Origin: Victivallales bacterium
GTDB lineage: Bacteria; Verrucomicrobiota; Lentisphaeria; Oligosphaerales; Oligosphaeraceae
Length of the DNA stretch: 15,109 nt
Assembly (NCBI GenBank): GCA_900769285.1
Contig: CAAGGB010000262.1
Span: forward strand, 1-15,109
Direction of reading: 5' to 3'
Positions within the stretch are counted from its first letter, which is position 1, and every line of letters begins with the position of its first letter. A model generated the notes under the pieces. That model made no database searches. It was given only the letters and a program-made list of their open reading frames with translations, and had not been told where the DNA came from. Below are positions 1 to 6,885 of the stretch, one piece after another. The position numbers and the translations under genes are program-made.

Positions 1-1
1 C

Positions 2-376
2 AGGACCCCCCACCCCCCCGCCATCACCCTGCCCACCAACTGCGCCATCGCCGAAATCCGCGACATCCGCCTCGGCAAGGTCACCGCCATCGTCATCCGC
101 CACAAGGATTCCGACGAACAGGAGACACTCCCCTGCGCCGCCGTCTTCGTCGCCGTCGGACAGGCCCCCAACACCGCCATGCTCCAGGGACAGCTCGACC
201 TCGACCCGCAGGGGCACATCCGCCTCGCGAACCCCCGTGGCACCGAGACCTCCGTCCCCGGCGTCTTCGCCGCCGGCGACTGCGCCGACCCCACCTACAA
301 GCAGGTCGTCACCGCCGCCGCCGCCGGCTGCATGGCCGCACTCGACGCCATCCGCGCCCTCGCCGACAAGGCGTGA
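2..376 (+). CDS. trxB: Thioredoxin reductase, C-terminal part (5' end outside window)
   Basis: About 124 C-terminal residues of a FAD/NAD(P)H-dependent pyridine nucleotide-disulfide oxidoreductase. The enzyme passes electrons from NADPH through FAD and a CxxC pair to thioredoxin in the cytoplasm. Reading from base 2, the frame holds AVFVAVGQAPNT, the conserved strand-turn at the end of the NADPH domain. It then holds SVPGVFAAGDCADPTYKQ, the classic C-terminal FAD-binding stretch with the invariant GD, and an Ala-rich helix (VTAAAAGCMAALDAI). In this family that helix packs on the isoalloxazine ring and ends the protein, so the C-terminus looks complete. The CxxC lies outside the window. The Q after YK and the AAAAG helix favour TrxB over AhpF or other relatives, although a TrxB-like ferredoxin/flavodoxin reductase cannot be excluded without the N-terminus. 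No terminator is visible after the stop. Confidence 0.88.
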   Translation, partial: RTPHPPAITLPTNCAIAEIRDIRLGKVTAIVIRHKDSDEQETLPCAAVFVAVGQAPNTAMLQGQLDLDPQGHIRLANPRGTETSVPGVFAAGDCADPTYKQVVTAAAAGCMAALDAIRALADKA

Positions 377-399
377 CGGACTTCCGCCCACACACACAA

Positions 400-429
400 T
401 TGCCACCACGCATTTTGACCTTATATTAT
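400..429 (+). promoter_or_regulatory. Sigma-70-like promoter for the PHP gene-rhaA unit
   Basis: The 135-base gap after the reductase gene holds a short AT-rich island in otherwise GC-rich DNA. TTGCCA (400-405) matches the -35 consensus at five of six positions. TATATT (422-427, 16-base spacer) or TATTAT (424-429, 18-base spacer) each match the -10 consensus at five of six. Transcription would begin near 436, giving a leader of about 75 bases before the PHP gene. This is the best promoter match noticed in the window. Initiation here is inferred, not shown. Confidence 0.6.
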
Positions 430-511
430 CCCCAGCCCACTCTCGCCTCCCCGCACGACGACGGATCCGACCCGACCATCACCCTCCCCATCCACCGCAA
501 GGGACGACGCC

Positions 512-1846
512 ATGAACATGCTCGACGCTCTCAACTCCTTTGACGAAAAGACACGCCTGGAGACACTGGCCCAGCTTGCTCGGGAAACCACCTTCCCAAA
601 GACCATCCCCAGCGTCAACATGCACCTCCACACCTTCTTCTCCTACAACGGCGAAGGATGGTCCCCCTCACGCATCGCCTTCGAGATGAAGCGACTCGGC
701 GTCCACGCCGCCGCCATCTGCGACTTCGATGTCCTCCAGGGACTCGACGAATTCCTCGCCGCCGCCGACCTCCTACAGCTCCGAGCCGCCGTCGCCTGCG
801 AGACCAGAGTCTTCATCCCGGAATGGGCCGACGAGGAAATCAACTCCCCCGGAGAGCCCGGCGTCTGCTACTTCATGGGCATGGGCTTCGTCCGACAGCC
901 CACACCCGGCATCCGCGCCGAGGAATTCGGACAGCTCCTCACCCGCTCCCACGAGCGAAACCGCGCCGTCGTCGGACGCATCAACGCCGTCCTCCGCGAC
1001 TTCCAGCTCGACTACGACCAGGACGTCCTGCCGCTCACACCCGCCGGCAACGCCACCGAACGACACATCTGCGTCGCCCTCCACCGCAAGGCCCTCGCCG
1101 TCCTCGGCTCACCCGAACGCGCCGCTCAGTCCTGGGCCGCCGTCCTCGGACTCCCCACCGACACCCTCCGCGACACCATCACCAACGACAACGCCTTCAC
1201 TGACCTCCTCCGCAGCAAGCTCATCAAGAAGGGCGGCCCCGGATACAAGCAGCCCGACAGCAACACCTTCCCGACGCTCTCCGACGTCATCCGACTCATC
1301 AACGGCCAACGCGCCATCCCCATGGCCGCCTGGCTCGACGGCTCGCTCCCTGGCGAGTCCAACCCCCTCAAGCGACTCGAATACCTCAAGCACTGCGGCA
1401 TCGCCGCCGTCAACGTCATCCCCGACCGCAACTGGAACTTCAAGGACCCCGACACCAAGGCCGCCAAAGTCCGCGAGCTCCACCGCTACCTCGACGCCGC
1501 CATCAAGCTCGACCTCCCCATCAACGTCGGCACCGAGGCCAACAAGCCCGGACAGCGACTCCTCGACGACTTCGAGGCCGAGGCCCTCGCGCCCTACCGC
1601 AAGGTCTTCGTCAGAGGCGCCAACATCTTCGTCGGACACACCCGCCTCCTCCGCTTCGCCGACACCTCCTACACCGACTACAACTTCAGCTTCAACGACC
1701 CCGTCTACAAAAACACCCTCTGCGCCGCCATCGGCGCCCTCCCCGCACCCGACCCCGAAACCCTCCGCGCCCTCCAGGAGGCCACTCCCTCCAAGGCCTA
1801 CCACATCCTCGCCGACTCCGCCAGAAAGGGCGTCTGGGTCCACTGA
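512..1846 (+). CDS. PHP-like domain protein, putative metal-dependent hydrolase
   Basis: A 444-residue protein resembling the PHP (polymerase and histidinol phosphatase) superfamily of metal-dependent phosphoesterases. Motif I is clear: NMHLHTFFSYNG with H38 and H40. An ICDFD stretch (69-73) sits where the usual TDHD motif lies, with Phe replacing the expected His. CETRVF with E97 corresponds to the motif III Glu. Later stretches with possible ligands are GTEANKPGQ (E342) and FVGHTRLLRFAD (H376). It is longer than simple PHP phosphatases (about 270-290 residues). Two ATGs lie close together (512 and 518); the first is used because AAGGGA sits just upstream. The gene follows a promoter and precedes L-rhamnose isomerase by 114 bases in the same direction, so a role with sugar or sugar-phosphate is possible but only inferred from position. 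No signal peptide or membrane segment is apparent. Substrate unknown. Confidence 0.72.
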   Translation: MNMLDALNSFDEKTRLETLAQLARETTFPKTIPSVNMHLHTFFSYNGEGWSPSRIAFEMKRLGVHAAAICDFDVLQGLDEFLAAADLLQLRAAVACETRVFIPEWADEEINSPGEPGVCYFMGMGFVRQPTPGIRAEEFGQLLTRSHERNRAVVGRINAVLRDFQLDYDQDVLPLTPAGNATERHICVALHRKALAVLGSPERAAQSWAAVLGLPTDTLRDTITNDNAFTDLLRSKLIKKGGPGYKQPDSNTFPTLSDVIRLINGQRAIPMAAWLDGSLPGESNPLKRLEYLKHCGIAAVNVIPDRNWNFKDPDTKAAKVRELHRYLDAAIKLDLPINVGTEANKPGQRLLDDFEAEALAPYRKVFVRGANIFVGHTRLLRFADTSYTDYNFSFNDPVYKNTLCAAIGALPAPDPETLRALQEATPSKAYHILADSARKGVWVH

Positions 1847-1960
1847 CGGACACCGCCGCAGACTGCGGACACGCAACCTCCATCAACGTCAACCACGTCA
1901 AACCATAAAAACCGGCCCGAACAGGCCGCAACCATCAAAGCCAGAAGGAAACCCACCAGC

Positions 1961-3238
1961 ATGTTCCCCGAACTCACCGCCGAACAAATCCAGAAGCGCT
2001 ACGACTGCGCCAAACAGCAGTACAAGAACATCGGCGTCGACACCGACGCCGCACTCGACCGTCTCGCCGCCACACCCATCTCCATCCAGTGCTGGCAGGG
2101 CGACGACGTCAAGGGCTTCGAGGTCCACGAGGACAGCGTCTCCGGCGGCGGCATCATGTCCACCGGCAACTACCCCGGCGCCGCCCAGGACGCCGACACC
2201 CTCCGCAAGGACGCCGAAAAGGCCTTCAGCCTCATCCCCGGACTCAAGCGCTTCTCCCTCCACGCCATCTACGCCGAGACCGACGGGCAGGTCGTCGACC
2301 GCGACCAGATCCGCCCCGAGCACTTCGCCCGCTGGATGGCCTGGTCCAAGGCCAACCACGTCGCCCTCGACTTCAACCCCACCTTCTTCGCACACCCCAA
2401 GGCCAACGACGGCTTCACCCTCTCCCATCCCTGCGAGGAAATCCGACGCTTCTGGATCAACCACGACAAGCGCTGCCGCGAAATCGCCGAGGCCATGGGC
2501 CGCAACCAGGGCAGCCCCTGCATCGTCAACCACTGGATCCCCGACGGCGCCAAGGACCAGCCCTTCGACCGCTGGTCACCCAGACGCCGACTCACACAGT
2601 CCCTCGAGGACATCTTCTCCGTCCAGATCGACCCCGCCTTCTGCCGCGACGCCGTCGAGTCCAAGCTCTTCGGCATCGGCGCCGAGGACTACACCGTCGG
2701 CTCACACGAGTACTACATGGGCTACGCCATGACCCATGACCAGATGCTCTGCCTCGACATGGGACACTTCCATCCCACCGAGACCATTCACGACAAGGTC
2801 TCCGCCATCTTCCAGTTCAAGGACGAGCTCCTCCTCCACGTCTCCAGAGGCATCCGCTGGGACTCCGACCACGTCGTCATCCTCAACGACGACATCCGTA
2901 ACCTCTTCCAGCAGATCGTCCGCGGCGACGTCCTCGACAAGACCCACATCGGACTCGACTTCTTCGACGGCGCCATCAACCGCATCGGCGCCTGGGTCAT
3001 CGGCACCCGCGCCACCCAGAAGGGCATCCTCGCCGCACTCCTCGAGCCGCAGCAGATGCTCCGCAACTTCGAGAACGACGGCGACGGCGCCATGAGACTC
3101 GCCCTCCTCGAGGAACTCAAGTTCTTCCCCGTCAACGACGTCTGGAACATGTTCTGCCTCCAGAACAACGTCCCCACCGGCGCCGGCTGGATCGACGACC
3201 TCATCGACTACGACCGCAAGGTCATCAAGGCCCGCTGA
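1961..3238 (+). CDS. rhaA: L-rhamnose isomerase
   Basis: A 425-residue cytoplasmic TIM-barrel enzyme that converts L-rhamnose to L-rhamnulose (EC 5.3.1.14), the first step of rhamnose breakdown. The length fits the family (E. coli 419). Family-wide stretches include ISIQCWQGDDVKGFE, GGGIMSTGNYPG, DFNPTFFAHPKA and CLDMGHFHPTE. The known E. coli metal ligands map with an offset of one: E233, D266, H293 and D333 for the structural metal, and H269, D301 and D303 for the catalytic metal, so all are present and the enzyme should be active. The start has AGAAGGA about 11 bases upstream. The gene follows the PHP-like gene and probably shares its promoter at 400-429. No kinase (rhaB), aldolase (rhaD), transporter or RhaS/RhaR-type regulator is nearby, so the rest of the pathway must lie elsewhere. 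Confidence 0.97.
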   Translation: MFPELTAEQIQKRYDCAKQQYKNIGVDTDAALDRLAATPISIQCWQGDDVKGFEVHEDSVSGGGIMSTGNYPGAAQDADTLRKDAEKAFSLIPGLKRFSLHAIYAETDGQVVDRDQIRPEHFARWMAWSKANHVALDFNPTFFAHPKANDGFTLSHPCEEIRRFWINHDKRCREIAEAMGRNQGSPCIVNHWIPDGAKDQPFDRWSPRRRLTQSLEDIFSVQIDPAFCRDAVESKLFGIGAEDYTVGSHEYYMGYAMTHDQMLCLDMGHFHPTETIHDKVSAIFQFKDELLLHVSRGIRWDSDHVVILNDDIRNLFQQIVRGDVLDKTHIGLDFFDGAINRIGAWVIGTRATQKGILAALLEPQQMLRNFENDGDGAMRLALLEELKFFPVNDVWNMFCLQNNVPTGAGWIDDLIDYDRKVIKAR

Positions 3239-3279
3239 CCACGGCCTGCGCAGCAGCGTCACCCACACACGCCGTTCCG

Positions 3280-3317
3280 GGCCGCGCCCCACGCTCACCA
3301 CAGCGCGGGGCGCGGCC
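3280..3317 (+). terminator. Long GC hairpin after rhaA, likely terminator without a U tract
   Basis: GGCCGCGCCCC (3280-3290) is the exact reverse complement of GGGGCGCGGCC (3307-3317), an 11-bp all-GC stem around a 16-base loop that can itself pair CGC with GCG. It lies 41 bases after the rhaA stop. The downstream flank is a C/T-rich tract with few T runs, so it is not a classic U-tract terminator. It could end transcription by stalling, protect the mRNA 3' end or act in the leader of the next gene. Confidence 0.55.
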
Positions 3318-3358
3318 ATGCCGCCCTCCCCTCCTCCCCTCCACCTCCCCTCCGCACC

Positions 3359-3907
3359 ATGTCCAAATTCATCCTCTCCATCATGTCTCGGGACCGTGTC
3401 GGCATCGTGGCCGACGTCGCCGGCGCCATCAAGGCGCTCCAGGGCAACCTCGAGGACATGACCCAGACCGTCCTGCGCGGCTACTTCACCATGATTCTCC
3501 TCGCCGAATTCCCCGACGCCCTCGACCAGGACGCCATCCGCCAGGGACTCGCACGGAACAGCGCCCTCGCCGGACTCGCCATCGACCTCACTCCCTTCGC
3601 CGAAGACACCCCCCAGCACCAGGCCGCACCCTCCGACGACAGCCTCTACGTCCTCACCTCCTCCGGCCCCGACCGCCCCGGCATCGTCAGCACCATCGCC
3701 GAGCTCCTCCGCGCCAAGGACATCAACATCGTCGACCTCAACACCACCGTCCACCAGGGCGCCTACAACGTCATGCTCCTCGTCAGCATCCCCGCCGGAA
3801 CCGACGTCGCCAAGCTCAAGCGCAGCATCCAGGTCACCATGGGGGACCTCGGACTCAAGGCCGAACTCCGGCACCAGGCCCTCTTCCGCAAGACCAACGA
3901 CATCTGA
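3359..3907 (+). CDS. Double ACT-domain regulatory protein (GcvR-like)
   Basis: A 182-residue protein made of two ACT domains and little else. ACT 1 spans about residues 1-80, beginning FILSIMSRDRVGIVADVAGAI. ACT 2 spans about 93-172, beginning YVLTSSGPDRPGIVSTIAELL. Both carry the D-R-x-G-I turn at the start of the first ACT helix that typically lines the small-ligand (amino acid) site. Size and layout match the GcvR family and other stand-alone ACT-pair proteins, which sense amino acids and modulate other proteins. There is no DNA-binding or catalytic domain. No gcvA or gcv operon is nearby, so the glycine-cleavage role of E. coli GcvR should not be transferred. The start ATG has no Shine-Dalgarno sequence; a 30-base pyrimidine tract precedes it. 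The next gene begins 55 bases downstream in the same direction. Confidence 0.85.
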   Translation: MSKFILSIMSRDRVGIVADVAGAIKALQGNLEDMTQTVLRGYFTMILLAEFPDALDQDAIRQGLARNSALAGLAIDLTPFAEDTPQHQAAPSDDSLYVLTSSGPDRPGIVSTIAELLRAKDINIVDLNTTVHQGAYNVMLLVSIPAGTDVAKLKRSIQVTMGDLGLKAELRHQALFRKTNDI

Positions 3908-3962
3908 GCCACACCCACACACGCACGCCAGGAACAGGACACGGAAAGACGACGCGACCGCG

Positions 3963-4781
3963 ATGAAACTCATCTTCTTCTCCAAAATGCTCCAGGAGCT
4001 GACCCTGCCGCAACTGGCCGAGACCGCCCACCGCTGGGGCCTCGACGGCTTCGACCTCTGCGTCCGACCCGGCTTCCCCGTCTGCCCCGACAACGTCGCC
4101 GAGGCTCTGCCGCAGGCCGCCGCACTCCTCCGCGCCGAGGGCCTCGACATCCCCATGGTCACCGGCCACTTCGACCTCCTCGCCCCCACCCATCCCACCG
4201 CCGAGCCACTCCTCGCCGCCATGGAGCAGGCCGACATCCGCCACCTCAAGCTCGGCTACTTCCCCTACCGCCCCTGGGAGATGGACTACCGGCAGGCCCT
4301 CGACAGCGCCCGGCGAACCCTCGCCGCCTGGGAGCCACTCGCGCGGCGGCACCACGTCCGCATCTGCTACCACTCCCACTCCCGACAGAACCTCGGACTC
4401 AACGGCGCCAGCCTCGCACACCTCTTCGACGGACTCGACCCCGACTGCTTCGGCGTCTACCTCGACCCCGCACACCTCCTCGTCGAAGGCGAGGACCCCG
4501 CCACCGCCATCGGCATGGTCCGACCCTGGCTCGCCCTCATCGCCCTCAAGGACGTCGCCATCACCCGCGCCGAACAGAACGGACACGGCTCTCCCAAGCC
4601 CGTCTGGACCCTCGCCGGCAACGGCATGGTCGACTGGACGCACGTCTTCGACGCCCTCGACAAGGCCGGCTTCGACGGCCCCTGCTCCGTCCACTGCGAA
4701 TTCCGGTCCGCCATCCCCGACCACTTCCACGAGAACGCCCAACGCGAGGTCGACTTCTTCCGGACCTTCGTCCACCACTAG
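3963..4781 (+). CDS. Sugar phosphate isomerase/epimerase-like TIM-barrel protein
   Basis: A 272-residue member of the xylose isomerase-like/AP endonuclease 2 TIM-barrel superfamily, near the usual 270-290 length. The barrel begins MKLIFFSKML and continues through WGLDGFDLCVRPGFP (25-39), the MVTGHFD strand (65-71), ICYHSHS (134-140), YLDPAHLL (166-173), IALKDV (193-198) and CSVHCEF (241-247). The CYHSHS, D168/H171, K196 and E246 positions match the metal and substrate residues seen in YcjR- and IolE-like sugar isomerases or epimerases. Members act on keto-sugars, inosose or sugar acids, and substrate cannot be read from sequence. GAAAG about 14 bases upstream gives a weak ribosome site. No signal peptide is visible, so it is probably cytoplasmic. 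rhaA lies about 700 bases upstream beyond a hairpin, so a link to rhamnose is speculative. Confidence 0.82.
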   Translation: MKLIFFSKMLQELTLPQLAETAHRWGLDGFDLCVRPGFPVCPDNVAEALPQAAALLRAEGLDIPMVTGHFDLLAPTHPTAEPLLAAMEQADIRHLKLGYFPYRPWEMDYRQALDSARRTLAAWEPLARRHHVRICYHSHSRQNLGLNGASLAHLFDGLDPDCFGVYLDPAHLLVEGEDPATAIGMVRPWLALIALKDVAITRAEQNGHGSPKPVWTLAGNGMVDWTHVFDALDKAGFDGPCSVHCEFRSAIPDHFHENAQREVDFFRTFVHH

Positions 4782-4834
4782 CCCGGCAGACGCCCCCCCC
4801 ACACACCCTCCCACACGCGAACGGCGCACGCACC

Positions 4835-5668
4835 ATGCCGCACTCCAACTACCACGCCACACGCGCCTTCGGCATCCTCCGGCAGGCCCACGCGCCCTCC
4901 CATGGGACTGTCACCCTCTTCGGCGCCCTCCACTTCGGCTCCGACGACATGTACCCGCTCCCCGACCGACTCGAACACGCCCGCCAGACCGCCGACGCCT
5001 TCGCCTTCGAGACCGACCTCGAGGCTCTCGCCACCTTCGACTTCAATGACGCCATGAGACGGCGCGGACGGCTCCCCGACGGACAGCGCCTCCACCACTC
5101 CCTCCTGCCGCAGACCTGGCAGCAGCTCGCCGCCGAGGCCACACGCCTCGGCTTCCCCCCAGACCTCCTCGACGCCTGCAGAGCCTGGTACGCCGCCTCC
5201 CTCCTCACCAGCGCCGCACTACGGCTGACCGGACTCAACTCCCAGCTCGGCATCGACACCGTCATCTTCCGCCAGGCCGCCGCACAGAAGCGCCCCATCA
5301 TCTGCCTCGAGACGCCCGAACACCAGCTCGAACTCCTCGCCGACATCAACCGACAGCCCGACGAGGACTTCATCCGACAGACACTCGCCGAACTCCGAGA
5401 CATGCCCACCTTCACCGCCACCATGCTCGACCTCTGGCTCCACCAGCAGGACGACAAGCTCGCCGCACTCATCGCCGACGGCTTCGCCGGCAACTCGCCC
5501 CTCCAGGCACAGATGCTCGACGAACGCAACCATCGCTGGTTTGAGACACTCGACCACGCCTCCGCCGACCACCGCTCCGTCCTCGCCGTCGTCGGCGCCG
5601 GACACCTCATCGGCCCCGGAAGCCTCATGCACCTCTTCAGCCAGGCCGGCTACCGCATCTCCTCCTGA
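4835..5668 (+). CDS. TraB/GumN family protein
   Basis: A 277-residue protein with the full set of TraB/GumN motifs: GALHFGS (30-36), AFAFETDLE with E59/D61, GIDTVIF (139-145), PIICLETPEHQ with E159, LDERNHRW (228-235) and VVGAGHLIGPGSLMHLF (252-268). The family shares a fold with EreA/ChaN-like and Tiki proteins, and paired Glu/His residues are thought to form a metal-dependent hydrolase centre. The biochemical role of most bacterial members is unknown. Most GumN relatives carry a signal peptide or lipoprotein signal. This one begins directly at the domain (MPHSNYHATRAFG) with no hydrophobic leader, so it appears cytoplasmic unless the true start lies elsewhere. There is no clear Shine-Dalgarno sequence. 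It sits 53 bases after the TIM-barrel gene and 87 before the aminotransferase gene. Confidence 0.85.
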   Translation: MPHSNYHATRAFGILRQAHAPSHGTVTLFGALHFGSDDMYPLPDRLEHARQTADAFAFETDLEALATFDFNDAMRRRGRLPDGQRLHHSLLPQTWQQLAAEATRLGFPPDLLDACRAWYAASLLTSAALRLTGLNSQLGIDTVIFRQAAAQKRPIICLETPEHQLELLADINRQPDEDFIRQTLAELRDMPTFTATMLDLWLHQQDDKLAALIADGFAGNSPLQAQMLDERNHRWFETLDHASADHRSVLAVVGAGHLIGPGSLMHLFSQAGYRISS

Positions 5669-5755
5669 ACGAAGACGGCACGCCCCCTCCCCCCCACACC
5701 CCACACACAACTCATTTCCCCACCTCCACACTCTTCGCCGTAAGGAATACCGCCC

Positions 5756-6868
5756 ATGAATGTCCCCATGCTCGACCTCAAGCCCCAGTACCAGACCATC
5801 AAAGACCAGGTGCAGGCCGAAATCAGCGCCCTGTGCGAGTCCCAGATGTTCATCCTCGGACCCAAGGTCGAGGAATTCGAGCGCCGCGCCGCCGACTACT
5901 GCCACGCCGGCTTCGCCTGCGGCGTCTCCTCCGGCTCCGACGCCCTCATCGTCGCCCTCATGGCCGAGGGCATCGGCGAGGGCGACGAGGTCATCACCAC
6001 CCCCTACACCTTCTTCGCCACCGCCGGCGCCATCGCCCGCGTCGGCGCCACACCCGTCTTCGTCGACATCGAGCCCGTCGCCTACTCCCTCGACGCCACC
6101 CGCCTCGAACAGGCCATAACCCCCAGAACCAGGGCCATCATCCCCGTCCACCTCTACGGACAGCCCGCCGACATGGACCCCATCCTCGACATCGCCCGCC
6201 GACACCACCTCATCGTCATCGAGGACGCCGCGCAGGCCATCGGCGCCGACTACCGCGGACAGCGCGTCGCCTCCCTCGGAGACTACGGCTGCCTCTCCTT
6301 CTTCCCCTCCAAGAACCTCGGCGGCTTCGGCGACGCCGGCATGGTCCTCACCAACGCCCCCGAAAAGGCCGAACGGCTCAAAATCTTCCGCAACCACGGC
6401 ATGTCGCCCAAGTACCACCACCACTTCGTCGGCGGAAACTTCCGCATCGACGCCCTCCAGGCCGCCGTCCTCAACGTCAAGCTCGACCACCTCGACGCCT
6501 GGACCGAGGCGCGCCAGCGGAACGCGCGCGACTACGAGCGACTCCTCGCCGGCTGCCCCGACGTCACCCTCCCCGCCTGCGCCCCCTGGACCACCCGGCA
6601 CGTCCGCAACCAGTTCGTCATCCGCGTCCCCGCCGCCAAACGCCAGGCCCTCTGGGACGGCCTCCACGCCAACGGCATCGGCTGCGACGTCTACTATCCC
6701 GTCCCCCTCCACCTCCAGAAGTGCTTCGCCCACCTCGGACACCGCCAGGGCGACTTTCCCGTCAGCGAGCAGGCCGCCCTCGAGACACTCGCCATCCCCA
6801 TCTATCCCGAACTCTCCGACGACCAGAAGACCTACGTCGCCGACACCATCCGCCGACTCCTCGCCTGA
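5756..6868 (+). CDS. DegT/DnrJ/EryC1/StrS-family PLP aminotransferase
   Basis: A 370-residue PLP enzyme of the nucleotide-sugar aminotransferase family, of typical length (360-390). Signature elements are the MLDLKPQYQ start, SSGSDALIVAL in the phosphate-binding loop, VITTPYTFFATAGAI, PVHLYGQPADM and IEDAAQAIGA with D157 facing the pyridine nitrogen. FFPSKNLGGFGDAGM carries the Schiff-base lysine K186, and FRIDALQAAVL follows. Relatives transfer an amino group from glutamate to keto-sugars on UDP or dTDP for O-antigen, glycan or antibiotic sugars. WbpE/PglE-type 3-amino sugar synthesis is a close comparison. AAGGA nine bases upstream supports this start. The ABC exporter gene follows by 17 bases and is probably co-transcribed, which suggests work on a surface glycan or lipid. 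No dehydratase or glycosyltransferase is adjacent, so the exact substrate is open. Confidence 0.92.
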   Translation: MNVPMLDLKPQYQTIKDQVQAEISALCESQMFILGPKVEEFERRAADYCHAGFACGVSSGSDALIVALMAEGIGEGDEVITTPYTFFATAGAIARVGATPVFVDIEPVAYSLDATRLEQAITPRTRAIIPVHLYGQPADMDPILDIARRHHLIVIEDAAQAIGADYRGQRVASLGDYGCLSFFPSKNLGGFGDAGMVLTNAPEKAERLKIFRNHGMSPKYHHHFVGGNFRIDALQAAVLNVKLDHLDAWTEARQRNARDYERLLAGCPDVTLPACAPWTTRHVRNQFVIRVPAAKRQALWDGLHANGIGCDVYYPVPLHLQKCFAHLGHRQGDFPVSEQAALETLAIPIYPELSDDQKTYVADTIRRLLA

Positions 6869-6885
6869 CACGAGACCCCAGCAGC

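Noticed and set aside
1856..1868. Small hairpin CCGCA-GAC-TGCGG after the PHP gene
   Set aside because: Only a 5-bp stem with a 3-base loop and no T tract. Such stems are expected by chance at this GC content.
729..2732. Long open frame on the plus strand (about 667 codons) overlapping the PHP gene and rhaA
   Set aside because: The product is almost entirely Ser, Thr, Pro and Ala with no motif. It arises because C-rich third positions remove stops in the shifted frame.
512..5668. A single sugar-catabolic operon joining PHP, rhaA, the TIM barrel and TraB/GumN genes
   Set aside because: The 11-bp hairpin at 3280-3317 and an ACT regulator gene with an unrelated profile lie between rhaA and the TIM barrel, and no kinase, aldolase or transporter is present to support one pathway.
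5833..6885. Upstream extension of the ABC exporter frame through the aminotransferase gene
   Set aside because: The extension is Arg/Pro/His-rich low complexity and lies in the +2 frame of a clear aminotransferase. The exporter starts at ATG 6886.
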